64,000 nt of DNA, taken from Nostoc sp. MS1 (GTDB lineage Bacteria > Cyanobacteriota > Cyanobacteriia > Cyanobacteriales > Nostocaceae). The position numbers and the translations under genes were made by a program. Under the pieces are notes generated by a model. That model was given only the letters and a program-made list of their open reading frames with translations, was not told the origin of the DNA and did no database searches. The stretch lies in assembly GCF_019976755.1 (NCBI RefSeq), contig NZ_AP023441.1, positions 6,755,501-6,819,500 of the forward strand. The letters run 5' to 3'. Positions 17,931 to 26,784 of this stretch are shown one piece after another; within the stretch, counting starts at the first letter, position 1; each line of letters starts with the position of its first letter.

Positions 17931-18296
17931 TTGAGAATAATTTTATTAATATTACTGTTGGCGATCGCTATATTTAAACTTATATTCACTAATCCAGCTT
18001 TAGCCGCCGAACTTCCCACAGGAGCAAAAATTTTTGATAACAACTGTGCTTCCTGCCATATAGGTGGCGGAAACATCCTTATAGCTGAAAAAACCCTCAA
18101 AAAAGAAGCATTATCAAAGTACCTAGAGAACTATGATACAAGTTCCATCCAGGCCATTATCCACCAGGTACAATACGGCAAAAATGCCATGCCTGCTTTT
18201 AAAGACAAGCTAACCAACGAAGAAATTCTAGAAGTTGCAGCCTACGTTTTTCAAAAAGCAGAGCAAGATTGGCCTACCCCTGAGAAAGAGGGGTAG
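17931..18296 (+). CDS. petJ: Cytochrome c6 with a TTG start codon
   Basis: A 121-residue precursor of the heme protein that can replace plastocyanin under copper shortage. The reading frame has no ATG: the ATG at 17926 is out of frame and stops after two codons. GAGAGGA at 17917-17923 is placed 7 nt before TTG 17931, which I take as the start. A signal peptide of about 25 residues is cut at ALA|AELPTG. The heme site is CASCH, and the axial Met lies in KNAMPAF. The tail ends in TPEKEG, longer than the usual end after DW. A hairpin (CCTACCCCT / AGGGGTAGG) covers the last codons and stop and may act as terminator. Confidence 0.88.
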   Translation: MRIILLILLLAIAIFKLIFTNPALAAELPTGAKIFDNNCASCHIGGGNILIAEKTLKKEALSKYLENYDTSSIQAIIHQVQYGKNAMPAFKDKLTNEEILEVAAYVFQKAEQDWPTPEKEG

Positions 18297-18338
18297 GGGA
18301 GATGGGGGAGATATAACTTTCCCTACTTCCTACTCAGT

Positions 18339-18373
18339 ACGCGCTAAACGCGCCGCCACCGCTAACAGCACTC
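18339..18373. repeat. Dispersed 35-bp repeat, copy 1
   Basis: A GC-rich unit with ACGCGCTAAACGCGCCGC and ACCGCTAACAGCACTC. The same unit occurs in the opposite orientation at 35963-35997 with one difference visible. Both copies lie immediately 3' of genes. Confidence 0.7.
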
Positions 18374-18388
18374 CCCTCTCATCACTCC

Positions 18389-19879
18389 CTATTTTTCTTG
18401 AGAATCTTGCCTTTGCTGTTGTTGTCTAGCTGCACGCAACTTTTCTAGAAGTGTTTTACTAGAGTCTGTTGTTGAAGATAGCTCATTTGTGTTAGTTGCA
18501 GGCTCAGGTGAAACCTCAACATTTGGTGTTTGTGTAGGCTGAACTTTTCTTAGTGGTAGCTGTGTTGAGGGCTGAGGAGTAGTTTGTCTTAGCTGTAGTT
18601 GGGGTAAAGGTCTGGGGGTCGCTTCTCTCAGTTGTAGTTGGGGTAAAGGTTTAGGAGCATTTACACTTTGATTGCCATTGCCCAACTGAGTAGAAACTGG
18701 TTTAGGAGTTACTACGTTAGGAGTTTTTTCTTCCGTCGTCGCCCCCGTTACATTGCTGTTCCCTCGGATACTTAAGCTAAATGGATAACGGCTGATTTGC
18801 TTGTCTCCCTTGGGAGCATTTTTCGTGAAATATTCCCTTGTCTTTAATTGCAATTCAGGGGAAATCGTTTTGTCTTGGAATTTGATATCTAAAACTTTGC
18901 CTTCTGTATCAACTACCAAGAAACCTAAAACTGTACCCTCAACGCCGGGTTTATCTGTAGCAACTGTGCTACGAATAACCGCTTTCTCTTGAGAATTTGG
19001 GTATTCTTGCTGAAGCGCTTTACGTAGGTCTTCGTAGGAGTTAATCTTAGCAATCAGTCCTGATTCTGGTCTTTGCTGAGTATTTTCTAAAGGTAAATCA
19101 GGTGTCCTGAGTGTAGAGCCTTGCTGCCATTTAGGAACACTCTCACCAGCAAAAGCTAAATCATCTCCTACTTTGGGAGTTTGAGCGATAGGAGCTACTT
19201 CACTTTGTTCTGGAGCTACTGTAGCTGCATTATTAATATCGCTTACTGGTGGAGTTGTATTGCTGGGAAGATTTGGCGGTAAATCATTAGGAAGTTTTGC
19301 CGCATTTAATTCTGGTAACTTGTCTACAGGCAGAGGCTTAGATGCTTCTGGTATTACTTCCTGATTATTAAAACTAGGAGGAGTTGTTGGTGTTAATTTA
19401 TCCCCATCGACCTTAAAAGAGTTATTAAATCGGAAATCCCTTCTACTCAATTGCCGCAGAGGCTGAGTTTGAGGTAAAGAAGCAATTCTATAATTTCCAG
19501 GTGTTGTGTAAACGGGTGGTAGTGCGATTGGTGGGGTTATTGGTGGAGGTAAAGGTGGTAAGGTGGTTGACTGAGCGTTTAGGTTAGGTAAATTACCCAG
19601 TTGTGGCTGTTGTGGAAACTGTGATTGTAGAGGCAGTTGTGCTTGGAAACCAACTGGATTTGGATTTTGGCTTTGTGGCAGACGGCTTTGGTCTGCTTGA
19701 CTAAGTTGTAAAACGCCAACAGATTTTTGTGATGATTGATTAGATTTATTAGAATCTACTGGCATCAATGGCACAATCAACGCAATAGCACCGTGGATAC
19801 CAAGAGAGGCTATTGCTGCTATCCCAGTTGGCTGGACTAATATTTCTGGTATATTTTTTAGCAGGGAGACGTAAGACAT
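18389..19879 (-). CDS. TonB-like proline-rich periplasm-spanning protein
   Basis: A 496-residue protein. One hydrophobic helix near the N-terminus (GIAAIASLGIHGAIALIVPL) anchors it; the next 200 residues are a Pro/Gln/Asn-rich low-complexity linker. A folded region at about 275-375 contains AVIRSTVATDKPGVEGTVLG, DTEGKVLDIKFQDKTI and YPFSLSIRG, similar to the C-terminal domain of TonB-type proteins. A second proline-rich repeat region closes the protein (PLPQLQLREATPRPLPQLQLRQ style). Single-helix anchor, long flexible linker and TonB-C-like fold suggest contact with the outer membrane, but ExbB/ExbD genes are not in the window. Not a certain TonB. Confidence 0.6.
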   Translation of the reverse strand: MSYVSLLKNIPEILVQPTGIAAIASLGIHGAIALIVPLMPVDSNKSNQSSQKSVGVLQLSQADQSRLPQSQNPNPVGFQAQLPLQSQFPQQPQLGNLPNLNAQSTTLPPLPPPITPPIALPPVYTTPGNYRIASLPQTQPLRQLSRRDFRFNNSFKVDGDKLTPTTPPSFNNQEVIPEASKPLPVDKLPELNAAKLPNDLPPNLPSNTTPPVSDINNAATVAPEQSEVAPIAQTPKVGDDLAFAGESVPKWQQGSTLRTPDLPLENTQQRPESGLIAKINSYEDLRKALQQEYPNSQEKAVIRSTVATDKPGVEGTVLGFLVVDTEGKVLDIKFQDKTISPELQLKTREYFTKNAPKGDKQISRYPFSLSIRGNSNVTGATTEEKTPNVVTPKPVSTQLGNGNQSVNAPKPLPQLQLREATPRPLPQLQLRQTTPQPSTQLPLRKVQPTQTPNVEVSPEPATNTNELSSTTDSSKTLLEKLRAARQQQQRQDSQEK

Positions 19880-20280
19880 AACAGTTATCGTTCACTCAGC
19901 TCAGTTGCAATTGAATAGCAGAAAAAATTTTTATCTCGAATGCAATAAATGCGCCCTTTTAAAAATGATAGCGGTCTACGTAGCTACTTAACGGATGATA
20001 ATCGTCTCTTTGTTAATTTTTTATGTTTGACCTCAACAATATTAAATTGCCAAGGGATCTGCACAATCCGAGTTTACACATAAAGTAGTTACCTACTAGA
20101 GCCATCGCATCCATCTAAATGTATATACTTGGCAGAAGATACCCTAGCCGATAGTTTTTTATTTCTGATAAATTTTTGGCAAGCCGCGATATATTACTAC
20201 ATATAATTTCTGGAAAGTGTAGCCTGCTTTGCTTTAACTCTTTTTTCCCACTACTCAAACACCAGAAATTCTCGCTCAAA
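19880..20280. other. Intergenic region without recognised gene
   Basis: 401 bp between the divergent TonB-like and hydrolase genes. Open frames here (for example 20115-20303 minus) look like shadows with no family features. No strong hairpin or repeat was seen; both promoters are expected here. Confidence 0.45.
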
Positions 20281-20973
20281 ATGCCATTACCTACCATTAT
20301 CATCCCTGGATATCTAGAAAGTGCGATCGCCTATCAGCAACTAGCAGCATTATTAGCAAAATCAGGCTTTCCCACAATTACAGTACCTCTAAGACGGCGG
20401 GACTGGTTTCCCTTAATTGGTGGTAGAACCGTCGCGCCCATTATACAGCAACTCAACCACACCGTCAAACAAGCTTTACAAGAACATAACGCTACTCAAG
20501 TTAACTTAATTGGTCACTCTGCCGGCGGTTGGATTTCGCGTATCTATCTTGGTGAAAAGCCTTATCCAGCAACGGGTAAGCTACAATCTCTCTGGAATGC
20601 CCATTCATCAGTTGCCACTCTCATTACCTTGGGTACACCCCACATCAGCCAAGAACGCTGGACACGCTGGAATCTTGATTTTGTCAACAACAACTACCCC
20701 GGAGCCTTTTACAAAAATGTGCGTTACGTTTGCGTAGCGGGGAAAACCATCTATGGTGAAAGGCGGCGCGGTAGTTGGTTAGCTTACAGCAGTTATCAGC
20801 AAACTTGCGGCATAGGTAATACTTGGGGCGACGGTATCACACCAATTACATCAGCTCATCTAGCAGGCGCAGAGAATTTAACTATTGAGGGTGTCAAACA
20901 TTCCCCCAGAAGCCCCGGTATTTGGTACGGTTCACCAGAAGCTTTGAAAAACTGGGTGGAGTATTTAAGTTGA
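20281..20973 (+). CDS. Alpha/beta hydrolase, lipase-like
   Basis: A 230-residue protein from ATG 20281; the longer frame back to 20176 has no family features. The start PLPTIIIPGYLES is the first strand and oxyanion-hole region of lipases. The nucleophile elbow is LIGHSAGGW, and the acid/base residues are probably the Asp of TWGDGIT and the His of GVKHSPR near the end. The TLGTPH segment is typical of lipases and triacylglycerol-hydrolase-like proteins. No signal peptide. Widespread in cyanobacteria; substrate unknown. Confidence 0.8.
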   Translation: MPLPTIIIPGYLESAIAYQQLAALLAKSGFPTITVPLRRRDWFPLIGGRTVAPIIQQLNHTVKQALQEHNATQVNLIGHSAGGWISRIYLGEKPYPATGKLQSLWNAHSSVATLITLGTPHISQERWTRWNLDFVNNNYPGAFYKNVRYVCVAGKTIYGERRRGSWLAYSSYQQTCGIGNTWGDGITPITSAHLAGAENLTIEGVKHSPRSPGIWYGSPEALKNWVEYLS

Positions 20974-21139
20974 GGAACTGAGGAGTGAAGGAGCAGGGGA
21001 GAAAAACTAATGACTATGGACTAATGACTAATGCCTTTAAAAAACTAAATTATTTTTATGAGAAATACAAATATATTAATATTTCTTAAGTTAAAATTTA
21101 ATAAAAGTACATACTAGCAAACGATAGGAGGGGTGAAAT

Positions 21140-21781
21140 ATGCAAACCACCCAGTTTGATAGGATTTTGCGGCGAATCGCCACGGTATTATCGGTTGTAA
21201 TTCTTTCCCTGTGTCTGATTTATATATCTACAGGAATCTTATTATCGTTTTATTACGAACCAACAGCAGGCGGGGCGTATAGATCACTGAGAATGATCGA
21301 TAACGAAGTAGCCTATGGTTGGTTGTTCCATCGGGCGCATGATATTTCTGGTAATTTCATGATTGCGATCGCTTTAGTGCAGATTGTCGTCATGTTCTTA
21401 GGACGGCAATTCCGTAACAGTTGGCTAACTGCTTGGATAAGTGGAATTTTCTTCACCTTGAGCGCGATCGGTCTAGATTGGACGGCGATGATTTTAGACT
21501 GGACTCAAGAAGGATATTGGCGGTTTAATATCGAATTGGGCAATATCGAAGCGATTCCCCTTGTTGGTACACTCTTGAGAGAAATCATTACAGGCGGTGG
21601 GGCTATTAGCAGTCTGACAGTTCTGCACCTCTACACACTGCACAATTATCTAATTTCCATTGCAGCCGTAATTTTTGCCGTGGTACATTTAGCGGCTTTA
21701 TTGTGGCAAGAACGGCAAATGTATGCAGAAGTAACAGAAGAACCCATTCAACTGAGAGAAGCATCGCTAGTAGAAAGTTGA
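21140..21781 (+). CDS. PetB-like cytochrome b family membrane protein
   Basis: A 213-residue protein with four hydrophobic helices similar to the N-terminal half of cytochrome b (PetB). TGILLSFYYEPTAGGAYRSL matches the first helix end, WLFHRAHDISGNFMIA and HLYTLHNYLISIAAVIFAVVH provide histidine pairs placed for two b-type hemes. The Cys used by true PetB to bind the extra c-type heme is not visible, and no petD partner is present, so this is a divergent paralogue, possibly a separate membrane redox protein. AGGAGGGG precedes the ATG. The 3' end overlaps the convergent antiporter gene by 34 bp. Confidence 0.75.
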   Translation: MQTTQFDRILRRIATVLSVVILSLCLIYISTGILLSFYYEPTAGGAYRSLRMIDNEVAYGWLFHRAHDISGNFMIAIALVQIVVMFLGRQFRNSWLTAWISGIFFTLSAIGLDWTAMILDWTQEGYWRFNIELGNIEAIPLVGTLLREIITGGGAISSLTVLHLYTLHNYLISIAAVIFAVVHLAALLWQERQMYAEVTEEPIQLREASLVES

Positions 21782-23664
21782 GGCACTTTTGTTAAAGGTA
21801 CTTCTTCCACCTCTGGTAACTTTTCCAGAACCAGAGGTGTAGACTGACTAGCACCCGATAAGCGTTTTAATAGATTCGGTCTGGAATCATGTAGCAGGTA
21901 AATAATGCGATCGCCTACTTCCCACTCCTGATTTGCTGGGATAATCTGTAAGCGTTCTTCCCTTTCTACTAACAACGGAACCAAAACCCCATTCCGAATC
22001 TTGTCTTGAATATGCTCCTGCTGACTAGCAAAGTCAGATTCACTCAGAGTAGTCGTCCCTAACTTCACCCGGCCATCATTGAGATATTCATTCCAAGTCT
22101 TGATTTGCAAGTCAGAAACAAAAGCTTGGCTTACTTTATGATTAGCTGAACCATTTGCCGGATCGCGAGGAAACACAGCTAACACACGCGGCGGGTTAAA
22201 TTCCTCAGCAGCCCTTTGCGCCAAGACAAAATTTACCTCACCATTACTAGTCATCGCTACAAAGGTTCCCATCGAGCCTAGTCCCGCCTCATCCAATACT
22301 TCACCATCCAAAGCACTGCTAGCAATCACTCGGATATTTTGCGCTTCAGCTTGGGCTAGACAGTCGGGATCAGTATCAATTAGGACGACATTTTCACCCC
22401 GTTCCTGAAAGAATCGAGCAATCAACAGACTCAAAGGATTACAACCCACAATCACCGCACCTGTTGCCTGCTCAGAAGTGATCCCTAAGAACTTTGCCAC
22501 CCAACCAGCCGTTAGTCCTTGGCAAACCACCGTCATGATGATTGTCAGGAAAACTAGAGCCTTGATAGAATCGCCACCATTAATCCCACGTTGAGTTAGC
22601 AAAATCGCAAACAAAGACGCAACCGAGGCAGATACAATCCCTCTAGGCGCAACCCAGCTTAAAAATAACTTCTGCCGCCAGTTTAAGTTACTCTTCCAAG
22701 TGCAACACAGGATATTAACTGGACGAACAACGAACATTAACACCAAAACAGTAAATAAGCTACCCCAACCCAAAGCCAGCACACTGGCAATAGATAAATC
22801 AGCAGCTAACAGGATGAAGAGAACAGAAACGCTGAGAATCGTTAGTTGTCCTTTGAAACTGCGTAAAGAACGTTCCTCTGGGACTGAGGAGTTGGCAAAT
22901 ACCGCTCCTGCAACCACCGTTGTCATCACACCCGATTCACTACGAATCATTTGCGCCAGAGTAAACAAACTCCATAGCACCGCCAACACCACCAAGTTTT
23001 TCAACTCCGTTGACAGAACATTGGCGCGTTTGAAAATTAAACTCATGAAATAGCCACCAGCCGCACCAATCGCCCCACCAATCCCCAAACGCATCACTAG
23101 ACCGACAATGGCGTTTACGGGGTCTGCATCGCCGTTAACGATGGTATCTAGCACCACGAAGGCTAAAATAGCCCCCACTGGGTCAATAAGAACGCCCTCA
23201 CCTTCTAGGAGCGTCGCCACTTGCCGATCTACCTTAATTTGCTTGAGTAGGGGGCCGACTACCGTAGGCCCTGTGACCACAACGATAGAAGCATAGAGAA
23301 AAGCAATATTCCAAGGAAACTCACCCAACCAGTGAGCCGCCATACTGCCGCCAATGAGGGTGATAAGCGTTCCCAAGGTAACGAGTAATTGCAGGCTGAG
23401 GGAAACCTTACCCAATTCCCGTAAATCTAAATTTAATCCACCCTCAAACAGAATAATTGCCGTTGCTAGAGCAACAATCACTTCCAACCCTGTGCCAAGC
23501 ACTTGGGGATGTAACAAACCCACCCCATCCCCACCCAGTAGAATGCCCAACAACAGCAATATGACGATGCTGGGTAAACGCAAGTAAGCCGCCAATACCT
23601 GAGCGCCAATGCCTGCAAAAACAGCGATCGCCATCTGTAGGGTGACTTCAAATGATGCTTCCAT
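21748..23664 (-). CDS. CPA1-type Na+/H+ antiporter with C-terminal TrkA domains
   Basis: A 638-residue membrane protein. The first 400 residues have 11-13 transmembrane helices of the NhaP/KefB-like exchanger fold, with FEGGLNLDLREL, VTGPTVVGPLLKQI and EGEGVLIDPVGAILAFV, the last holding the ion-binding Asp region. Residues about 400-520 form a TrkA-N/RCK nucleotide-binding domain (AVIVGCNPLSLLIARFF, VVLIDTDPDCLAQAE) and about 560-605 a TrkA-C-like domain. The exchanger expels Na+ or K+ against H+, with RCK-type regulation by nucleotide. Complete and of normal length. Confidence 0.9.
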   Translation of the reverse strand: MEASFEVTLQMAIAVFAGIGAQVLAAYLRLPSIVILLLLGILLGGDGVGLLHPQVLGTGLEVIVALATAIILFEGGLNLDLRELGKVSLSLQLLVTLGTLITLIGGSMAAHWLGEFPWNIAFLYASIVVVTGPTVVGPLLKQIKVDRQVATLLEGEGVLIDPVGAILAFVVLDTIVNGDADPVNAIVGLVMRLGIGGAIGAAGGYFMSLIFKRANVLSTELKNLVVLAVLWSLFTLAQMIRSESGVMTTVVAGAVFANSSVPEERSLRSFKGQLTILSVSVLFILLAADLSIASVLALGWGSLFTVLVLMFVVRPVNILCCTWKSNLNWRQKLFLSWVAPRGIVSASVASLFAILLTQRGINGGDSIKALVFLTIIMTVVCQGLTAGWVAKFLGITSEQATGAVIVGCNPLSLLIARFFQERGENVVLIDTDPDCLAQAEAQNIRVIASSALDGEVLDEAGLGSMGTFVAMTSNGEVNFVLAQRAAEEFNPPRVLAVFPRDPANGSANHKVSQAFVSDLQIKTWNEYLNDGRVKLGTTTLSESDFASQQEHIQDKIRNGVLVPLLVEREERLQIIPANQEWEVGDRIIYLLHDSRPNLLKRLSGASQSTPLVLEKLPEVEEVPLTKVPQLSTSDASLS

Positions 23665-23814
23665 GTTTAAGATTTTGAGCGATTTCTTTCAAAATCATTT
23701 GTAAAGGAAAGTAAATACTATCTTTACAGGTTACAACATTAGACAGTTTGTGCCTTGTTAAATTTAGACCTTTTTTCATACTTAGTTGTTCGCATTACTA
23801 CAGTTGTAACATTA

Positions 23815-23842
23815 GTCATTAGTCCATAGTCCATAGTCATTA
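23815..23842. repeat. Heptad repeats upstream of the antiporter gene
   Basis: Four heptads GTCATTA / GTCCATA, followed to about 23960 by a pyrimidine-rich block with TCCTGCC-type units. The 23665-24028 gap shows no gene; a 67-residue minus ORF across it is made largely of these repeats. Confidence 0.65.
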
Positions 23843-24028
23843 GTGACAAGGGGCATAGTAGTAAACTACTCCCTCCTGCCTCCTGCCCCCTGCCCTTTAT
23901 CTTCGCCCGTTCTTCTGCTGTTATCTGTCTCACTCCTGCCACCTGCCACCTGCCTCCAAAAAATTATTTTCTAAACCTATTGACATCACCTGAAAAACCC
24001 GTTAAATTATAAAAGGTCTGAGGTTGAT

Positions 24029-24101
24029 GCCCCCATCGTCTAGAGGCCTAGGACACCTCCCTTTCACGGAGGTAACGGGGATTCGAATTCCCCTGGGGGT
24101 A
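24029..24101 (+). tRNA. tRNA-Glu (anticodon TTC)
   Basis: A 73-nt cloverleaf: acceptor GCCCCCA with TGGGGGT (G1-U72 wobble, as common for cyanobacterial and plastid tRNA-Glu), anticodon stem CCTCC/GGAGG with loop CTTTCAC, T arm GGGGATTCGAATTCCCC. CCA is not encoded. In cyanobacteria this tRNA also feeds tetrapyrrole synthesis through glutamyl-tRNA reductase. Confidence 0.97.
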
Positions 24102-24153
24102 CTAAAAACTAAATACAACAAATACAATCTAACTAAGTGTAAACACTTAATCT

Positions 24154-24183
24154 AAATCCTTCAGATGAACTTCTGAAGGATTT
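24154..24183. terminator. Bidirectional terminator
   Basis: AAATCCTTCAGA (24154-24165) pairs perfectly with TCTGAAGGATTT (24172-24183), loop of 6. It lies between tRNA-Glu on the plus strand and the SRPBCC gene on the minus strand. Confidence 0.75.
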
Positions 24184-24191
24184 TAAACTTA

Positions 24192-24776
24192 TTAGAGATT
24201 TTGGTTAGCTAAGTGTTCTACTCTTTGGTAGATTGCTAGCAGATTAGACCTTAGATCATTACTCAGACGACGCTCAATAATTGTAATGGGCATAGTCAGC
24301 TTAGGCCAAACTTGAATGGTGTAGCAGAGTTCTGTGCCAATTGAATTACCAAGAGTATACGGCTGTAAACACCAATTACCAGAAAAGCCTTTAAAGTCGC
24401 CCTCTACCATTTGGAAATTTATTTCTTTGGGGAAATACTCTTCCAAATCCAAAACCACACGAGCGCAAAAGTTGAAATTGAGTAGACGCTGAGAACCAAC
24501 TTGTTCAAGTCGAATACCGCCTTGGGGATGCTCTAGAAGACGACTTTTAGCAAGATTGGGGATAAAGTCAGCCAAGGCTTCATAATTCGTCAGTACCTTC
24601 CAGACTTGCTCTACTGGCTGAGGAATCTGTACTCTAGCTGTAATTTGCCGTTGGCGGTCGGCGATTTTCTCAACTTGGACTTCTACAGAGGGTAAATTAT
24701 CCGCGTTTGCAAGTAATTCACCATCTAAATCGAGGTTAAGTTCCAAGTCTTCTTCGGTGTTGTATTGTTTAGTCAC
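24192..24776 (-). CDS. SRPBCC (START/cyclase-dehydrase-like) protein
   Basis: A 194-residue protein. Residues about 45-190 form a lipid/hydrophobic-ligand-binding SRPBCC fold: ITARVQIPQPVEQVWKVLTNYEALADFIPNL is the characteristic first helix-grip segment, with PQGGIRLEQVG and later strands. Members bind lipids, quinones or pigments. The start is GTG 24776, overlapping the stop of the upstream sensor gene (GTGACTAA), so the two are translationally coupled. The function probably relates to that sensor, but no direct link is known. Confidence 0.8.
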   Translation of the reverse strand: MTKQYNTEEDLELNLDLDGELLANADNLPSVEVQVEKIADRQRQITARVQIPQPVEQVWKVLTNYEALADFIPNLAKSRLLEHPQGGIRLEQVGSQRLLNFNFCARVVLDLEEYFPKEINFQMVEGDFKGFSGNWCLQPYTLGNSIGTELCYTIQVWPKLTMPITIIERRLSNDLRSNLLAIYQRVEHLANQNL

Positions 24777-26784
24777 TGTCAGAATATGGTGTGCTTTCGT
24801 CAGAAAACTGGGGCAAGGTCAGGGTAAAGCAAATTTCGCTGAGTTGAGAATTGGGAATAGGGTTACTCTCAACCGCGATCGCCCCATTTAAGTGCTGCAC
24901 TAAGGACTTAACCAAAGCCAGTCCTAAGCCAGTCCCTGGAGTCCAGCGACCTCCTCGACCACGACGGAACCTATCAAATATATAGGTCGCCTCTTCTTCG
25001 GAGATGCCACGCCCTATATTTGTCACTTTAATCATAACTTGATCAACAAGCTGATCAACTTGATGACTGGCGTGTAAGTGAATGATGGTATCACGCTCTG
25101 AGTATGTATAGGCGTTATTTAATAACTCTTGGAGGATGCGGTCAAAACTTTCTAATTCTGTTTGCAGTTTTAAAGGTTCTTTTGGTATATCTAACTTGAT
25201 ACTTAAGCCCTTACCTGCGAGTTTTTTAGTTAAAGAAGTACTTAAGTTTTTAATTCTGGTGTTTAAATCAATATTTTCTACCTGTGGCGGTTCTTGCTCA
25301 GACTCTAACTTTTGTAGAGTTAACAAGTCATTAATTAAATTGATTTCCTTAGCACATTCATTTTCCAGAATTTCTAAGTATTTCACTTGACGTTCTGGCG
25401 GGATTCCCGGTAGACGCAAGTTTTTGATGGACATCATCATATTCGTCAGGGGATAACGCAAGCGATCGCTGATGTTGCTCATAAACTCGTCTTTGAGCTG
25501 ATTGAGTTCACGTAGTTGATCTACGTGTTGCCGCATTTTTTCGTGCAGTCTTGATTGCAACTCCAAGCTACTTTGGAGTTTCGCTGTGCGATCGTCTACT
25601 AAGGTCTGGACTTGGCGCAGGGTTTTTGATTGAATAATTGCATTGCTCACTTGAGCGCAGACCATTTCCACCAAATTCAACTCGGCTTGTTGCCAATTAC
25701 GCGCTACAGACTGCTGTAAGACTAAAAAGCCTAATATTTTACCTTGGTTTTCCAAAGGCATTAACAGCACGGCTGGCAGTTCTTTAATGGCAAACAATGG
25801 AGCAGCACTGGTATTATCCTGTAGGTCTGTGTAGTCATTGATAATGACTGGTTTACCCGCATCTAGGAACACCTTTTGACATAACCCACAGTCAGACAGG
25901 GAAAAAGAACTAGAGATAGATTCTGTTTGAGTAGTCTTGTCCCTGCGCCATTCACTGACTACATCAGCTTTGGCTTGAGGAACTTGTTTTTTAACAGGAG
26001 TTCTAAATAATGGATCTGTATATTTCAGCAGAATCAACAAACCGCGATCCGCTTGTAAGCACTCAGCAGTAGATGCTATGGCTAGTTGGAGCATTTGATT
26101 CAACTCCAAATTGCTACGACTTAATATAGTTAATTGTTTAATTAAGCTTTGATGTTGATTACTTTTTTGCAGGTATTGCTGCTGAGAGGAAATTAACTGC
26201 GCTTGCTGTACTTGAGAGAAGGCGATCGCACAGGATGTTTCAACTGCCTTGAGAATATGTTTTTCTGACTCATGCCAATCATGAGCCTCAAACTTAATCA
26301 AAGCAATTACGCCATTATTTTTGCCACCAAAGCGCGTAGGAATTGCCAAAACTGCCTTGATTGGTAATGGCAAGTGTTGACATCCAATCGCCAAACTATT
26401 ACGGATAATAGAAATCTCATCGATATTACGTGGTTCTACTGCACATTGCAAAACCGGTAATTCCATCAGGAATCGTTCTGTCGAGAACATCTCATCAGGA
26501 AGGGGCATTCCTAAAAATTCGTCAGAACACCAGTTAGCTGTTGTTTGGGTTGATTCTTCATCAGTTACTGTCACCAAACAGCAACAATCTGCATCTGTGG
26601 CAACCCCCACTAACTGGGCAATTTCTCGTAACATCATCGCCGTTGCTGGATAAGTGGCAACGATGTAGTTAATCTTTTGTGCTAATTCGTGGGCTGTTTC
26701 CTGATGTTGCATCAGTTTAACTGGGTAGGGTTGTCGCTCTTGTCCATCGGGGTACTTTGGCGGCAATAATAAACGCTTTTTCAT
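24769..26784 (-). CDS. Two-GAF histidine-kinase-like protein lacking the phosphoacceptor His
   Basis: A 671-residue protein. Two GAF domains are visible (about 35-185 and 220-390; the second with LQADRGLLILL and LEMVCAQVSNAI). A coiled coil leads into the dimerisation helix DEFMSNISDRLRYPLTNMM, where kinases have S-H-E-L-R-T-P: the His is replaced by Asp. The ATPase domain keeps an N box (QELLNNAYTYSE) and G2 (GTGLGLALVKSL), but G1 reads NIGRGIS, with the usual Asp changed to Asn. It is therefore probably a pseudokinase that senses through GAF domains and acts by binding rather than phosphotransfer. It overlaps the SRPBCC gene by 8 bp. Confidence 0.85.
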   Translation of the reverse strand: MKKRLLLPPKYPDGQERQPYPVKLMQHQETAHELAQKINYIVATYPATAMMLREIAQLVGVATDADCCCLVTVTDEESTQTTANWCSDEFLGMPLPDEMFSTERFLMELPVLQCAVEPRNIDEISIIRNSLAIGCQHLPLPIKAVLAIPTRFGGKNNGVIALIKFEAHDWHESEKHILKAVETSCAIAFSQVQQAQLISSQQQYLQKSNQHQSLIKQLTILSRSNLELNQMLQLAIASTAECLQADRGLLILLKYTDPLFRTPVKKQVPQAKADVVSEWRRDKTTQTESISSSFSLSDCGLCQKVFLDAGKPVIINDYTDLQDNTSAAPLFAIKELPAVLLMPLENQGKILGFLVLQQSVARNWQQAELNLVEMVCAQVSNAIIQSKTLRQVQTLVDDRTAKLQSSLELQSRLHEKMRQHVDQLRELNQLKDEFMSNISDRLRYPLTNMMMSIKNLRLPGIPPERQVKYLEILENECAKEINLINDLLTLQKLESEQEPPQVENIDLNTRIKNLSTSLTKKLAGKGLSIKLDIPKEPLKLQTELESFDRILQELLNNAYTYSERDTIIHLHASHQVDQLVDQVMIKVTNIGRGISEEEATYIFDRFRRGRGGRWTPGTGLGLALVKSLVQHLNGAIAVESNPIPNSQLSEICFTLTLPQFSDESTPYSDSD

